NCBI GenBank assembly: GCA_963844865.1
Contig: CAWJPY010000005.1
Span: 1 to 64,000, forward strand
Origin: CAWJPY01 sp963844865
GTDB taxonomy: Bacteria; Acidobacteriota; Thermoanaerobaculia; Thermoanaerobaculales; Sulfomarinibacteraceae
Direction of reading: 5' to 3'
Length of the DNA stretch: 64,000 nt
The notes beneath the pieces were generated by a model. The model was not told the DNA's origin, did not search any database, and saw nothing but the letters and a program-made list of their open reading frames with translations. Shown in pieces: positions 34,662 through 43,440 of this stretch; within the stretch, counting starts at the first letter, position 1, and the number at the start of each line of letters is the position of its first letter. The translations under genes and the position numbers were made by a program.

Positions 34662-36494
34662 ATGAAGCGCTTCGGCAAGTACCTTCTCGTTGACAGAATC
34701 TCCTCCGGCGGCATGGCGGATGTCTATCGCGCCAAGCTGGTGGGCATCCGGGGGTTCACCAAGACCATCGCCATCAAGCGCATCCACCCGCACCTGGCGG
34801 AGCGCCGGCGGTTTCTGCGCATGTTCACCGACGAGGCCAAGATCGCCTCTCGGCTGGTCCACCCCAACATCGTCCAGATCTACGATCTCGGCGAGGAGGA
34901 GGGGGTCCCGTACATCGCCATGGAGTACGTCGCCGGCCGGGACCTCTACCGGGTCGTCCAGCGGCTGGTGGCGATGGACCAGCGCTGCCCCTGGCCTCTG
35001 GCCATCCGGGTTGTGTCCGAGGTCTGCGCCGGGCTGTCCTACGCCCACGCCTTCCGGACCCTGGACGGCCAACCCCAGGAGATCGTGCACCGGGACATCA
35101 GCCCGCGCAACATCCTGATCTCCTTCTCGGGGGAGGTGAAGCTGACCGACTTCGGGGTGGCCCGCGCCCGCGACCGGGAGGAGCATACCGAGCAGGGCGT
35201 GATCAAGGGCAAGGTGCGGTACATCAGCCCGGAGGGAGCCTCGGGTCTGGCAGTGGACGGCCGCAGCGATCTGTACTCCCTTGCCGTCGTGCTCGCCGAG
35301 ATGTTGACCATGGCGCCTTTCCGGGAGGCGGCCAACGACATGGCGATGCTGCTCGACATCCGGCAGGGCCGCTACAACGGTTCCCGTCTGACCGAGCTGC
35401 CTCCCGGTCTGCGCGGCGTCATCGAGAGGGCCCTGCAGCCGGACCCGGACCGTCGCTACCCGGACGCCCAGGCGTTCCGCGAGGAGCTGCTCGCGCAGAG
35501 CGACGGTGACGCCCGACGCATGACCGAGGCTCAGCTCGCCGAGTTCATGCAGGACCTGTACACCGACGACATCCGCAAGGAGCGTGAAAGCGAGAGCCTG
35601 GCCGATCTCCAGGCCTTGGACTCCACGCCCACCGCGGCCGGCGCACCCACGGGTGCGGGCCCCAACCCGCTCAACGTCTTCTCCTCGGGAGAGGCGGGGC
35701 ACCACCCGCTCGCCCTCCACCTCCCCAACGGGCCCCACGTCCGGCCCCTCATGCCCCTGCCGGAACGACCCGAGCCCGATCTCGAGGGCGACCTGCTCCA
35801 GGTCTCCATCCCTCGCCTGCTCCACCGCCTCCAGGAAGCGGGCGAGACCGGCCGTCTCGACCTGCTCCGCAGCCCGGTCCAGAAGACCCTGTTCCTGGAG
35901 GACGGGGAGCCGTGCTTCGCGGTCTCCAACGTGGAGCGCGAGTTCTTCGGCGAGTACCTGGTCGCCCGCGGCGCCCTCACGCGCGAGCAGCACGCCGCCA
36001 TCCTGGACCTCGCCGCCAGGCAGGGGCTGCGCTTCATGGAGGCCTCCCTGGTCCGGCACGCCCTCTCCCCGAACCAGATCTACCGCTACCTGGCCGACCA
36101 GGTCCGAGATCGGATTCTCGAGCTCTTCTCGTGGACCGGCGGCACCTACGCCTTCTATCGCGGCGTGGCCCCCCCGGAGCCCGGGATGCCCCTGAACCTA
36201 CGCACCCACACCCTGATCCACGAGGGGGTCCAGGACCGGGTGCCCCTGGTCGTGATCCGACGGGCCATGGAGGGCGTTCTCCGACACCGTCTGCGCCGCG
36301 TCAACGGGCAGCTCCCCGCCGACCTCCAGCTCTCGGGCCGCCAGCAGCGCATCCTGCGCACCATCGACGCCGAGCAACCCACCCCGGAGCTCCTCATCCG
36401 CCGCGAAAAGGACGAGGAGAAGACCCTGCGCCTGCTCTACATGCTGCACCAGATCGAGCGCCTCGAGTTCTGGGGGCAGGTGAAGGCGTCCTGA
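34662..36494 (+). CDS. Ser/Thr protein kinase fused to DUF4388 modules
   Basis: A 610-residue cytoplasmic protein. The kinase domain covers ~5-275: glycine loop SSGGMADVY, catalytic Lys in IAIKR, loop VHRDISPRN (the HRDxSPxN form common in myxobacteria), DFG in LTDFGVAR and ISPEG. After a linker, residues ~370-600 hold a DUF4388-type region (DLLQVSIPRLLHRLQEAGETGRLDLL..KTLFLEDGEPCFA, GGTYAFYRGV). No transmembrane helix is visible. ATG 34662 begins the conserved N-lobe. The preceding PilZ-like gene may be part of the same signalling unit. Confidence 0.92.
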   Translation: MKRFGKYLLVDRISSGGMADVYRAKLVGIRGFTKTIAIKRIHPHLAERRRFLRMFTDEAKIASRLVHPNIVQIYDLGEEEGVPYIAMEYVAGRDLYRVVQRLVAMDQRCPWPLAIRVVSEVCAGLSYAHAFRTLDGQPQEIVHRDISPRNILISFSGEVKLTDFGVARARDREEHTEQGVIKGKVRYISPEGASGLAVDGRSDLYSLAVVLAEMLTMAPFREAANDMAMLLDIRQGRYNGSRLTELPPGLRGVIERALQPDPDRRYPDAQAFREELLAQSDGDARRMTEAQLAEFMQDLYTDDIRKERESESLADLQALDSTPTAAGAPTGAGPNPLNVFSSGEAGHHPLALHLPNGPHVRPLMPLPERPEPDLEGDLLQVSIPRLLHRLQEAGETGRLDLLRSPVQKTLFLEDGEPCFAVSNVEREFFGEYLVARGALTREQHAAILDLAARQGLRFMEASLVRHALSPNQIYRYLADQVRDRILELFSWTGGTYAFYRGVAPPEPGMPLNLRTHTLIHEGVQDRVPLVVIRRAMEGVLRHRLRRVNGQLPADLQLSGRQQRILRTIDAEQPTPELLIRREKDEEKTLRLLYMLHQIERLEFWGQVKAS

Positions 36495-36566
36495 GGTCCG
36501 GACCACACCTTCGCCGTCACGCCGTTCCCCGGGACCGGACCCGCTGGCTCGCGGGTTGAGTACCAT

Positions 36567-38840
36567 GTGGCGGTGGTGCCGACGCCGCCGGCCGCGGTCT
36601 TCAAAGCTCTGAAGCGTCCCCTGCTGTGGGCCTTGCTGGGGCTCGGCCTGCTCGGGCTGGGCCGGGTGGCCGAGCGGCGGACCGTGGTCGACGTGTACAG
36701 CAGCGGTGGCCATGTGGAGGTCAACGTCGCCGGATCGCGGCTGTCGGCCCCGGTCGCCGTCACCGCCGTGCAGGCCGTCGAGATCTTCGCCATGGACTCG
36801 GCGGACCCGCCCGGCGGTCGACTGCTGGAGGTGACAGAGGAGGGGCGGACCGTCGTTCATGACGCCCTGCCCCGCCGCTTCAGGATCCCCGGCCGCGGAC
36901 TGCCGCCCCTGGGCGACTGGCAGCTCGACGAGCATGCCGCGCGGGGCCTCGTATACCGGCGCGCCGTGGACCTGCACGGCGTCTTCGACCTGCACGCCGT
37001 GTTCACCGGGCGCTTCCACCACGAGCTGGAGATCGTGCTCGTGGGCACCCCCACCGTGGGCGTCGCGCTACGGCGCGGGCTCATCAACAACGACCTCGCG
37101 ATCCGGGTCGGCAGCGACGAGCCCCTGGCCGTCACGAGCATCGACCCGGCGCCGTGGTCGGACCTCCTATCGGCGGCCGGCCTGCTCGTGACCGCCGCCT
37201 CGGCGGCTGCCTTTCTGATCGCCCTCAGCGTGTTCGCCTCGCGAGCGCTCTCCAACACCACCCTCGCCACCGTCGAGCTGCGCCGGCCACGGCGAGCCGT
37301 CCTCGCGGCGACCGCGGCGGGAGCGGCGGTGTTCGCCGTCGCCGTCTCGGCCTGGTGTGCGGGCTCCATCCTGGAGGGGCTGCCCCACATGCCCGACTCG
37401 GTGACCTACCTCCTGCAGTCCCGGTGGCTCCTGGCCGGTCACCTCACGCAGAAGGCGGGGCCCCTGCAGCCCTACCTCGATCTGCCCTTCACCTACGTGG
37501 TCGGCGGCCGCTGGCTGGCTCAGTACCCCTTCGCGTGGCCGGCGCTGCTCGCCCTCGGCACGGCCGTCGGGCTGCCCTGGCTGGTCGCCCCCCTGCTCGC
37601 CGGCCTCTACGTGTGGCTGCTCTATCTCATCGGGCGCGAGCTCTTCTCCCCCGGGATCGGTGCACTGGCCGCACTCCTGGCCGCCATGTCGCCCTTGGGC
37701 CGCCTCCTCTTCAGCAGCATGTTCCCCCACGCCGCGGCCGCCACGCTGATCCTGCTCGCGGCCTGGTTGCTCCTCGCCATGCGCCGCCTCCCGGGTCTCG
37801 GCGTCCCGCTGGCGGCCGGGCTGGCCGCGGGCCTGGCGTTCGGAGTGCGTCCCCTGCCCGCCCTCGCGGTCCTGCTTCCCGTGGTTGCCTTCGTGCTGTC
37901 CGACGGGCCGGGACGCGTCACGGGGCGGCATCGCCTCACTGCGCTCGTTGCAGCCGCCGCCGGTGCGGTCCTGGCCGTCCTACCCACTCTCCTCGCCAAC
38001 CGGGCAGTCACCGGCAACCCGCTCCACTTCGCCTACAGTCTCGCCCACGGCACCATGTTCGGCCTCGTCAACATTCCCTTCGGTCTCCGCAACATGGACG
38101 CCCTCCTCGCCTCGACCCCCTCCGCCCTGTTCGGCTGGGGATGGGGGCAACCCTTGGGCCGCGCCCTCGTGGTCCTGTCCCTCGCCCTCCCCATGGTGCC
38201 CTTCCTGCTCGGCCGATCCCGGCGGGCGGACTGGGTGCTGGCGACGTGCTTCGGGATCCTGGTGCTGTCCCATCTCGGCGCGCGGGCCAACGGCCTGCAC
38301 GGGTTCGGTCCCCGTTACTACTTCGAGGGGTTCTTCGCCCTGGGCCTGCTCGCCGCCCGCGGCTTCGTGGAGCTGGGGCGCCTCGGCGCCGCCTCCTCGG
38401 GGCGGCGGCGAGCCGCGGCGCTGCTGGCGACGGCGCTGTTCATCGGGCTCAGCGGTCCCGCCCTGGCCATCCTGCCGGCGCGGCTGGCGCTCTACCGGGG
38501 CTACAACCACGTCGACGGCTCCCTGGTCCGGCACGTCCACGCCATGGGCCTGGAGCGAGCGCTCATCCTCTTCGCGCATCCCAACTGGTACAACTGGGCG
38601 GAGGCGGCGCCCCTCATGGGATCCGGAACGGATGGCCCTCTCGTGTTCGCTTCTCGGCGGGGCTCGAGCGCGGCACTGCTCGGCCGGTACTCCGACCGGC
38701 CGGTCTACCTCTGGGACGGCCGCGACCTCAGCCTCGTGCACGACCCGTCCCGGAGAGCGCCGGGCCGGACTGCGGTCACGGATCCGGCCCCGCCCCGCCC
38801 ACCCCCAGGGAGACGAGCAGGCCCGTCCCCGCTTCGCTGA
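36567..38840 (+). CDS. Polytopic GT-C glycosyltransferase-like membrane protein
   Basis: A 757-residue protein. An N-terminal helix (about 17-33) is followed by a ~170-residue extracytoplasmic domain, and from about 205 at least ten membrane helices follow. The loop after the next helix carries LPHMPDSVTYLLQSRWLLAGHL, placing an Asp where GT-C (ArnT/PMT-like) enzymes have their catalytic acid. The sugar acceptor is unknown. The start is GTG 36567. It ends 36 bases before the radical SAM gene. Confidence 0.7.
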   Translation: MAVVPTPPAAVFKALKRPLLWALLGLGLLGLGRVAERRTVVDVYSSGGHVEVNVAGSRLSAPVAVTAVQAVEIFAMDSADPPGGRLLEVTEEGRTVVHDALPRRFRIPGRGLPPLGDWQLDEHAARGLVYRRAVDLHGVFDLHAVFTGRFHHELEIVLVGTPTVGVALRRGLINNDLAIRVGSDEPLAVTSIDPAPWSDLLSAAGLLVTAASAAAFLIALSVFASRALSNTTLATVELRRPRRAVLAATAAGAAVFAVAVSAWCAGSILEGLPHMPDSVTYLLQSRWLLAGHLTQKAGPLQPYLDLPFTYVVGGRWLAQYPFAWPALLALGTAVGLPWLVAPLLAGLYVWLLYLIGRELFSPGIGALAALLAAMSPLGRLLFSSMFPHAAAATLILLAAWLLLAMRRLPGLGVPLAAGLAAGLAFGVRPLPALAVLLPVVAFVLSDGPGRVTGRHRLTALVAAAAGAVLAVLPTLLANRAVTGNPLHFAYSLAHGTMFGLVNIPFGLRNMDALLASTPSALFGWGWGQPLGRALVVLSLALPMVPFLLGRSRRADWVLATCFGILVLSHLGARANGLHGFGPRYYFEGFFALGLLAARGFVELGRLGAASSGRRRAAALLATALFIGLSGPALAILPARLALYRGYNHVDGSLVRHVHAMGLERALILFAHPNWYNWAEAAPLMGSGTDGPLVFASRRGSSAALLGRYSDRPVYLWDGRDLSLVHDPSRRAPGRTAVTDPAPPRPPPGRRAGPSPLR

Positions 38841-38876
38841 GGCAACGACGGTCCCTTCTTCGGCTACAGTGAGGCG

Positions 38877-39836
38877 ATGCCGTCGTCGGGACGCACACCA
38901 CGCGCCTCTTACGTCGCGCTGGAGCGCAGCGGGGAGCTCGAAGAGCGGGCCCGCCGGCTGGACGAGGGCCTGGCCGAGTGCTCCCTCTGCCCACGTGCCT
39001 GCAGGGCGGACCGGCGGCGCGAGCTGGGCGTCTGCGGCACCGCCGCCGAGGCCGTGGTCGCCTCCTTCGGGCCCCACTTCTCAGAGGAGCCGGTCATCTC
39101 CGGGCGCCGCGGATCGGGCACCGTCTTCCTGGCCAACTGCAACCTGTCGTGCTGCTTCTGTCAGAACCACGACATCTCGCAGCACCCCGCCGCCTTCGTC
39201 GGGCGGGCCGTCAGCGCCGAGGGGCTGGCCGCCATGTTCATCGAGCTCCAGGACCGCGGCTGTCACAACATCAACTGGGTCTCGCCGTCACACCAGGTGC
39301 CGCAGCTCGTGCGCGCCCTGAGCATCGCCGTCCGGCGCGGCCTCACCATACCCATCGTCTACAACACCAACGCCTACGACGCGGTCCCGACCCTCGAGCT
39401 CCTGGAGGGCATCGTCGACGTGTGGATGCCGGACCTCAAGTACGCCGAGGCCGAGGTCGGCGCCGGCCTCTCCGGGGTCTCCGACTACCCGCAACGGGCG
39501 CGGGCGGCGCTGACCGAGATGTACCGCCAGGTGGGAGACGACTTCGACCTCGCACCGGACGGCGCCCTGCGCAGAGGCCTCTTGGTGCGCGTGCTGGTGC
39601 TGCCAGGGGACCTGGCGGGGGTCGAGCACAGCCTGGAGTGGATGGCCGACCACCTTTCTCCCAGGGTGGCGATCTCCCTCCTCGCCCAGTACCGTCCCGC
39701 GCACCGGGCGGCTGGGACGACCTCGTTCCCCGAGCTCGCCCGCCCCATTACGGGTGGGGAGTGGCACGCGGCGGTCACCACGCTCGAGCGCATCATGGAA
39801 GGCAATCACCATCACGTGCAGGGCACGCCTGCCTGA
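38877..39836 (+). CDS. PflX-type radical SAM protein
   Basis: A 319-residue protein with the radical SAM motif CNLSCCFCQN (Cys-x3-Cys-x2-Cys) at about residue 88 and an extra N-terminal cluster CSLCPRACRADRRRELGVCG, as in the COG1313 group related to pyruvate formate-lyase activating enzymes. It would bind one 4Fe-4S cluster for SAM cleavage and possibly another through the N-terminal cysteines. No glycyl-radical enzyme is encoded nearby, so the target is unknown. It is followed by 245 bases without a gene, then polA. Confidence 0.85.
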   Translation: MPSSGRTPRASYVALERSGELEERARRLDEGLAECSLCPRACRADRRRELGVCGTAAEAVVASFGPHFSEEPVISGRRGSGTVFLANCNLSCCFCQNHDISQHPAAFVGRAVSAEGLAAMFIELQDRGCHNINWVSPSHQVPQLVRALSIAVRRGLTIPIVYNTNAYDAVPTLELLEGIVDVWMPDLKYAEAEVGAGLSGVSDYPQRARAALTEMYRQVGDDFDLAPDGALRRGLLVRVLVLPGDLAGVEHSLEWMADHLSPRVAISLLAQYRPAHRAAGTTSFPELARPITGGEWHAAVTTLERIMEGNHHHVQGTPA

Positions 39837-40081
39837 TCCCCTGAATCCGATCGGCGGCCGCGATCGGCGGCGCAGCAGCCTTCGAGAGAGCAGCCCGTCC
39901 CTCGGGCGTGCCACTGGTGACCCGTTCACGAGGTGGGGCGGAGCGATCGTGCGTGGCGTGCGGTCGGGAAAGTGTCAGCGGTGGCACCCGTGGGGAACCC
40001 GTCGGCAGCAGCGGCGCGTCGCGGTATCTCTCGCTTCGGGCAGGCCACCCTCGCTCGACGTTGTGTGAGACACTGTCCGCC

Positions 40082-42754
40082 ATGACCCAGCCGTCGCAAC
40101 GCCAAACCCTGTACCTGGTGGACGGCCCGAACCTCGCGTTCCGCGCCTTCTACGCCATCGGGGGAATGAGCAGCTCCCAGGGCCAGCCCACCAACGCCCT
40201 CTTCGGCTTCACCAACATGCTCCTGAAGCTGATCCGGGAGCACCGCCCCGACTACCTGGCCATCACCTGGGACCCGGAGGGAGGCACGTTCCGGGACGAG
40301 GAGTTCGCCGAGTACAAGGGCACCCGCCCCGACATGCCCGACGCCCTCAGGGCGCAGATCCCCTACTTTCCTCGCATCGCGGAGGCCTTCGACGTGCCGT
40401 TTCTGTGCGTCGACGGCTTCGAGGCCGACGACGTGATGGGCACCCTGGCGCACCGGCACCGCGACCACCTCGACGTGATCCTGGTGAGCTCCGACAAGGA
40501 CCTCATGCAGCTCGTCGGCGATCACGTCACCATGTACGACTCCATGAAGGACAAGCGGATCCGGGTGTCCGACGTCGAGGAGAAGTTCGGCTGCCCTCCC
40601 GAGCTCGTACCCGATGCCCTCGCCATCTGGGGCGACACCTCGGACAACATCCCCGGCGTCAAGGGCATCGGCGAGAAAGGCGCGAAGAGCCTCCTCGCCA
40701 CCTGGCGGGGCCTCGACGACATCTACGCACATCTGGAGGAGGTGACCCCTCCCGCCACGCGCCACAAGCTCGAGGCCGCCCGCGACAACGCCTACCTGTC
40801 CAAGCGACTCGCCACCATCCGTACCGACGCCCCGGTGGAGGTGGACCTCCACGCGCTGGCGCTCCACTTCCCGCCGCCGGTCGATCGGGCGCGGGAGCTG
40901 TTCGGTAAGCTGGAGTTCAGGTCGCTCCTGCGCGAGTTCGGTGGCGAAATGAAGACCATCGACCGTGGTCGCTACCGGCTGGTGACGACCCCTTCCGAGC
41001 TCGAGGAGCTGCGCCGCGTCCTGGCGGCTGCGCCGCGCTTCGCCCTGGACACCGAGACCACCGCCCTGGATGCCCTCCGCGCCAGTCTGGTCGGACTCTC
41101 GTTCTGCTGCAGCCACGAGGTCGCCTGGTACGTCCCGGTGGCGCACACCACGGGGGAACAGCACCTGGCCTGGGAGCAGGTGCGCGAGGTCCTGGCCCCG
41201 ATCCTCGAGGATCCGGCGATCGGCAAGACCGGCCAGCACCTCAAGTACGACCTGGAGGTCCTCGCCCGCCATGGCGTCGAGCTCGCCGGCATCGACGGTG
41301 ACACGCTGCTCGCGGACTACCTCCTGACCCCCGACCGGCGCTCCCACCGGCTGGACGACCTGGCCCTGGTCCACCTCGAGCACCGCATGATCTCCTTCTC
41401 CGAGACCGTGGCCAAGGACGCCACCTTCGACACCGTCGAGCTGGACCGTGCCCGCGACTACGCCGCCGAGGACGCCCACGTCGCGTGGCTCCTGGACGGC
41501 GTCCTCGCCGCGCGGCTCGAGGAGGAGGGGCTGGCCGAGCTCTACCGCCGCGTGGAGGTGCCCCTGATCGGGGTGCTCGCGCACATGGAACAGGCGGGCA
41601 TCGCCGTCGATCGGGATCTGCTGGAGCAGCTCGCCGAGGAGTTCGCCCAACGCGCCGCAGCGGCCGAGCAGCGCTGCTTCGAGCTGGCCGGCACCGAGTT
41701 TTTGATCGGCTCGGTCAAGCAGCTCCGGGAGATCCTCTTCGACCGCCTCGGCCTCCCCGTCATCAAGCGCACCAAGACCGGTCCCTCCACCAACGAGTCC
41801 GTGCTCTCCGAGCTCGCCCTCCAGCACCCCCTGCCGGCCGCCATCCTCGACTACCGCTCCCTGGTGAAGCTGAAGAACACCTACGTGGACCCCCTCCCCA
41901 CGCTCATCAACCCCGACACCGGGCGCATCCACACGAGCTTCTCCCAGACCACGGCCGCCACCGGCCGCCTGTCCTCCACCGATCCCAACCTGCAGAACAT
42001 CCCGGTCCGCACGCCCGAGGGCCGGCGCATCCGACAGGCGTTCGTGGCGCCTGAGGGGCGGCTGCTGCTGTCGGCGGACTACTCCCAGGTGGAGCTCCGC
42101 ATCCTCGCCCACCTGGTGGGAGGCGAAGGGGGCTTCGCCGATGCTTTCGCCCGCGGCGCCGACGTCCACACCGAGACCGCCGCCGGCCTCTTCGGGGTGC
42201 CGTCGGAGGCGGTGACACGCCAGATGCGCTCCATGGCCAAGGCGGTGAACTTCGGCATCATCTACGGCCAGAGCGCTTACGGCCTCGCCCAGACACAACG
42301 CATCCCCCGGGAGGACGCTGCCCGCTACATCGAGCGCTACAAGGAGCGCTTCCCCGAGATCGAGGCGTACCGTCGCGCCACCCTGGACGCGGCCCGGGAG
42401 CGGGGCTACGTGGAGACGCTCCTCGGACGGCGGCGGCCCGTGCCCGATCTGGCCAGCGGCAACTTCGCAGCCCGCGCCGCCGCCGAGCGGATCGCCGTCA
42501 ACACCCCGGTGCAGGGGAGCGCCGCCGACCTCATCAAGAAGGCCATGATCGCCATCGACGCGCTGCTGGCCCAGCGCTTCCCCGGGCAGCTCCTCCTGCT
42601 CCAGGTGCACGACGAGCTCCTCCTCGAGGTGGACGAGGAGCGCGCCGACGAGGTCGCCGCCATGGTCCGCCACGAGATGGCCACCGCCATCGAGCTGCAG
42701 GTGCCCCTGGTGGTGGACGTTGGCCGCGGTCGCAACTGGGACGAGGCCCACTGA
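40082..42754 (+). CDS. polA: DNA polymerase I
   Basis: An 890-residue enzyme with all three domains: 5'-3' flap exonuclease (1-~290, LVDGPNLAFRAFYA, DGFEADDVMG), 3'-5' proofreading exonuclease (~320-500, intact DTET motif in FALDTETTALDA) and polymerase (~510-890, motif A LLLSADYSQVELR, motif B RSMAKAVNFGIIYG, motif C LLQVHDELLLEV). It acts in Okazaki-fragment processing and repair. ATG 40082 begins at the conserved N-terminus. The gene converges with the Nudix gene 80 bases on. Confidence 0.97.
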   Translation: MTQPSQRQTLYLVDGPNLAFRAFYAIGGMSSSQGQPTNALFGFTNMLLKLIREHRPDYLAITWDPEGGTFRDEEFAEYKGTRPDMPDALRAQIPYFPRIAEAFDVPFLCVDGFEADDVMGTLAHRHRDHLDVILVSSDKDLMQLVGDHVTMYDSMKDKRIRVSDVEEKFGCPPELVPDALAIWGDTSDNIPGVKGIGEKGAKSLLATWRGLDDIYAHLEEVTPPATRHKLEAARDNAYLSKRLATIRTDAPVEVDLHALALHFPPPVDRARELFGKLEFRSLLREFGGEMKTIDRGRYRLVTTPSELEELRRVLAAAPRFALDTETTALDALRASLVGLSFCCSHEVAWYVPVAHTTGEQHLAWEQVREVLAPILEDPAIGKTGQHLKYDLEVLARHGVELAGIDGDTLLADYLLTPDRRSHRLDDLALVHLEHRMISFSETVAKDATFDTVELDRARDYAAEDAHVAWLLDGVLAARLEEEGLAELYRRVEVPLIGVLAHMEQAGIAVDRDLLEQLAEEFAQRAAAAEQRCFELAGTEFLIGSVKQLREILFDRLGLPVIKRTKTGPSTNESVLSELALQHPLPAAILDYRSLVKLKNTYVDPLPTLINPDTGRIHTSFSQTTAATGRLSSTDPNLQNIPVRTPEGRRIRQAFVAPEGRLLLSADYSQVELRILAHLVGGEGGFADAFARGADVHTETAAGLFGVPSEAVTRQMRSMAKAVNFGIIYGQSAYGLAQTQRIPREDAARYIERYKERFPEIEAYRRATLDAARERGYVETLLGRRRPVPDLASGNFAARAAAERIAVNTPVQGSAADLIKKAMIAIDALLAQRFPGQLLLLQVHDELLLEVDEERADEVAAMVRHEMATAIELQVPLVVDVGRGRNWDEAH

Positions 42755-42834
42755 CTCGGCCCTCGCCCGCCGGCCGTCGGTGGTCGCTGCCGCCGATCAC
42801 CGTCGCAGATGGTTGCCTCCGCTCCTGTCGACGC

Positions 42835-43440
42835 TCAGGCCGTGTGTCCCTCCTCGGGGAGGAGGCCGACGAGCTCGTCCACCATGGCGAAGGTGAGGCC
42901 CCAGATCAGGTGCCCCTGGTAGCGGTAGCAGGGCAGGGGGAACGCCACCGGGCCCTGACGCCAACGGTACGTGGAGCGGTTCCCTCGGTCTGCCAGGAAG
43001 CGCACCGGCACCCACACCACCGCCTCGACCTCGTGGTTTGGCGCCAGCACCGGCTTTGAGAGCAGCTCGAACACGAACGGCGCGATCACGAGGGGCAGCG
43101 CCCGGCCGCGCGCGATGGCCCGGACGTCGGACAGCCTCCCCAGGAGGCGCCCTTCGGCCTCCAGGTCCAGCGACAGCTCCTCCCGGGTCTCCCTGATCAC
43201 GGCGCCGTAGGGGCCGGCGTCGGGCCCCTCCACCCTCCCGCCCGGGAAGGCCATGTGCCCCGACCATGGGTCGTCCGGGTGCTCCGATCGGTGGATGAAC
43301 AGCAGCTCGGCTCCCTCGGGGCCCGTCCGTACGACCGCCGCCACGGCGGCCCAGCTCAGCCCGGGGCGTTCCTCCACCAGCTCGGGCCGGTGCCGTCGTA
43401 GCGCGGAGCGGATCTCATCCAGCGACGCCATGGCGGGCAT
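42835..43440 (-). CDS. Nudix hydrolase, CoA pyrophosphatase type (NudL-like)
   Basis: A 201-residue protein with the Nudix box GGRVEGPDAGPYGAVIRETREELSLDL (G-x5-E-x7-REUxEExGU form) and the flanking pattern DPWSGHMAFPGGR typical of CoA/acyl-CoA diphosphohydrolases. The C-terminus contains GHLIWGLTFAMVDELVGLL, also characteristic of that branch. It would cleave CoA to 3',5'-ADP and phosphopantetheine. Start 43440 overlaps the end of the glycosyltransferase gene by 26 bases; ATG 43431 is an alternative. Confidence 0.88.
   Translation of the reverse strand: MPAMASLDEIRSALRRHRPELVEERPGLSWAAVAAVVRTGPEGAELLFIHRSEHPDDPWSGHMAFPGGRVEGPDAGPYGAVIRETREELSLDLEAEGRLLGRLSDVRAIARGRALPLVIAPFVFELLSKPVLAPNHEVEAVVWVPVRFLADRGNRSTYRWRQGPVAFPLPCYRYQGHLIWGLTFAMVDELVGLLPEEGHTA

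Noticed and set aside
39926..42751. Open minus-strand frame opposite polA
   Set aside because: Shadow of a GC-rich gene; polA motifs are complete on the + strand.
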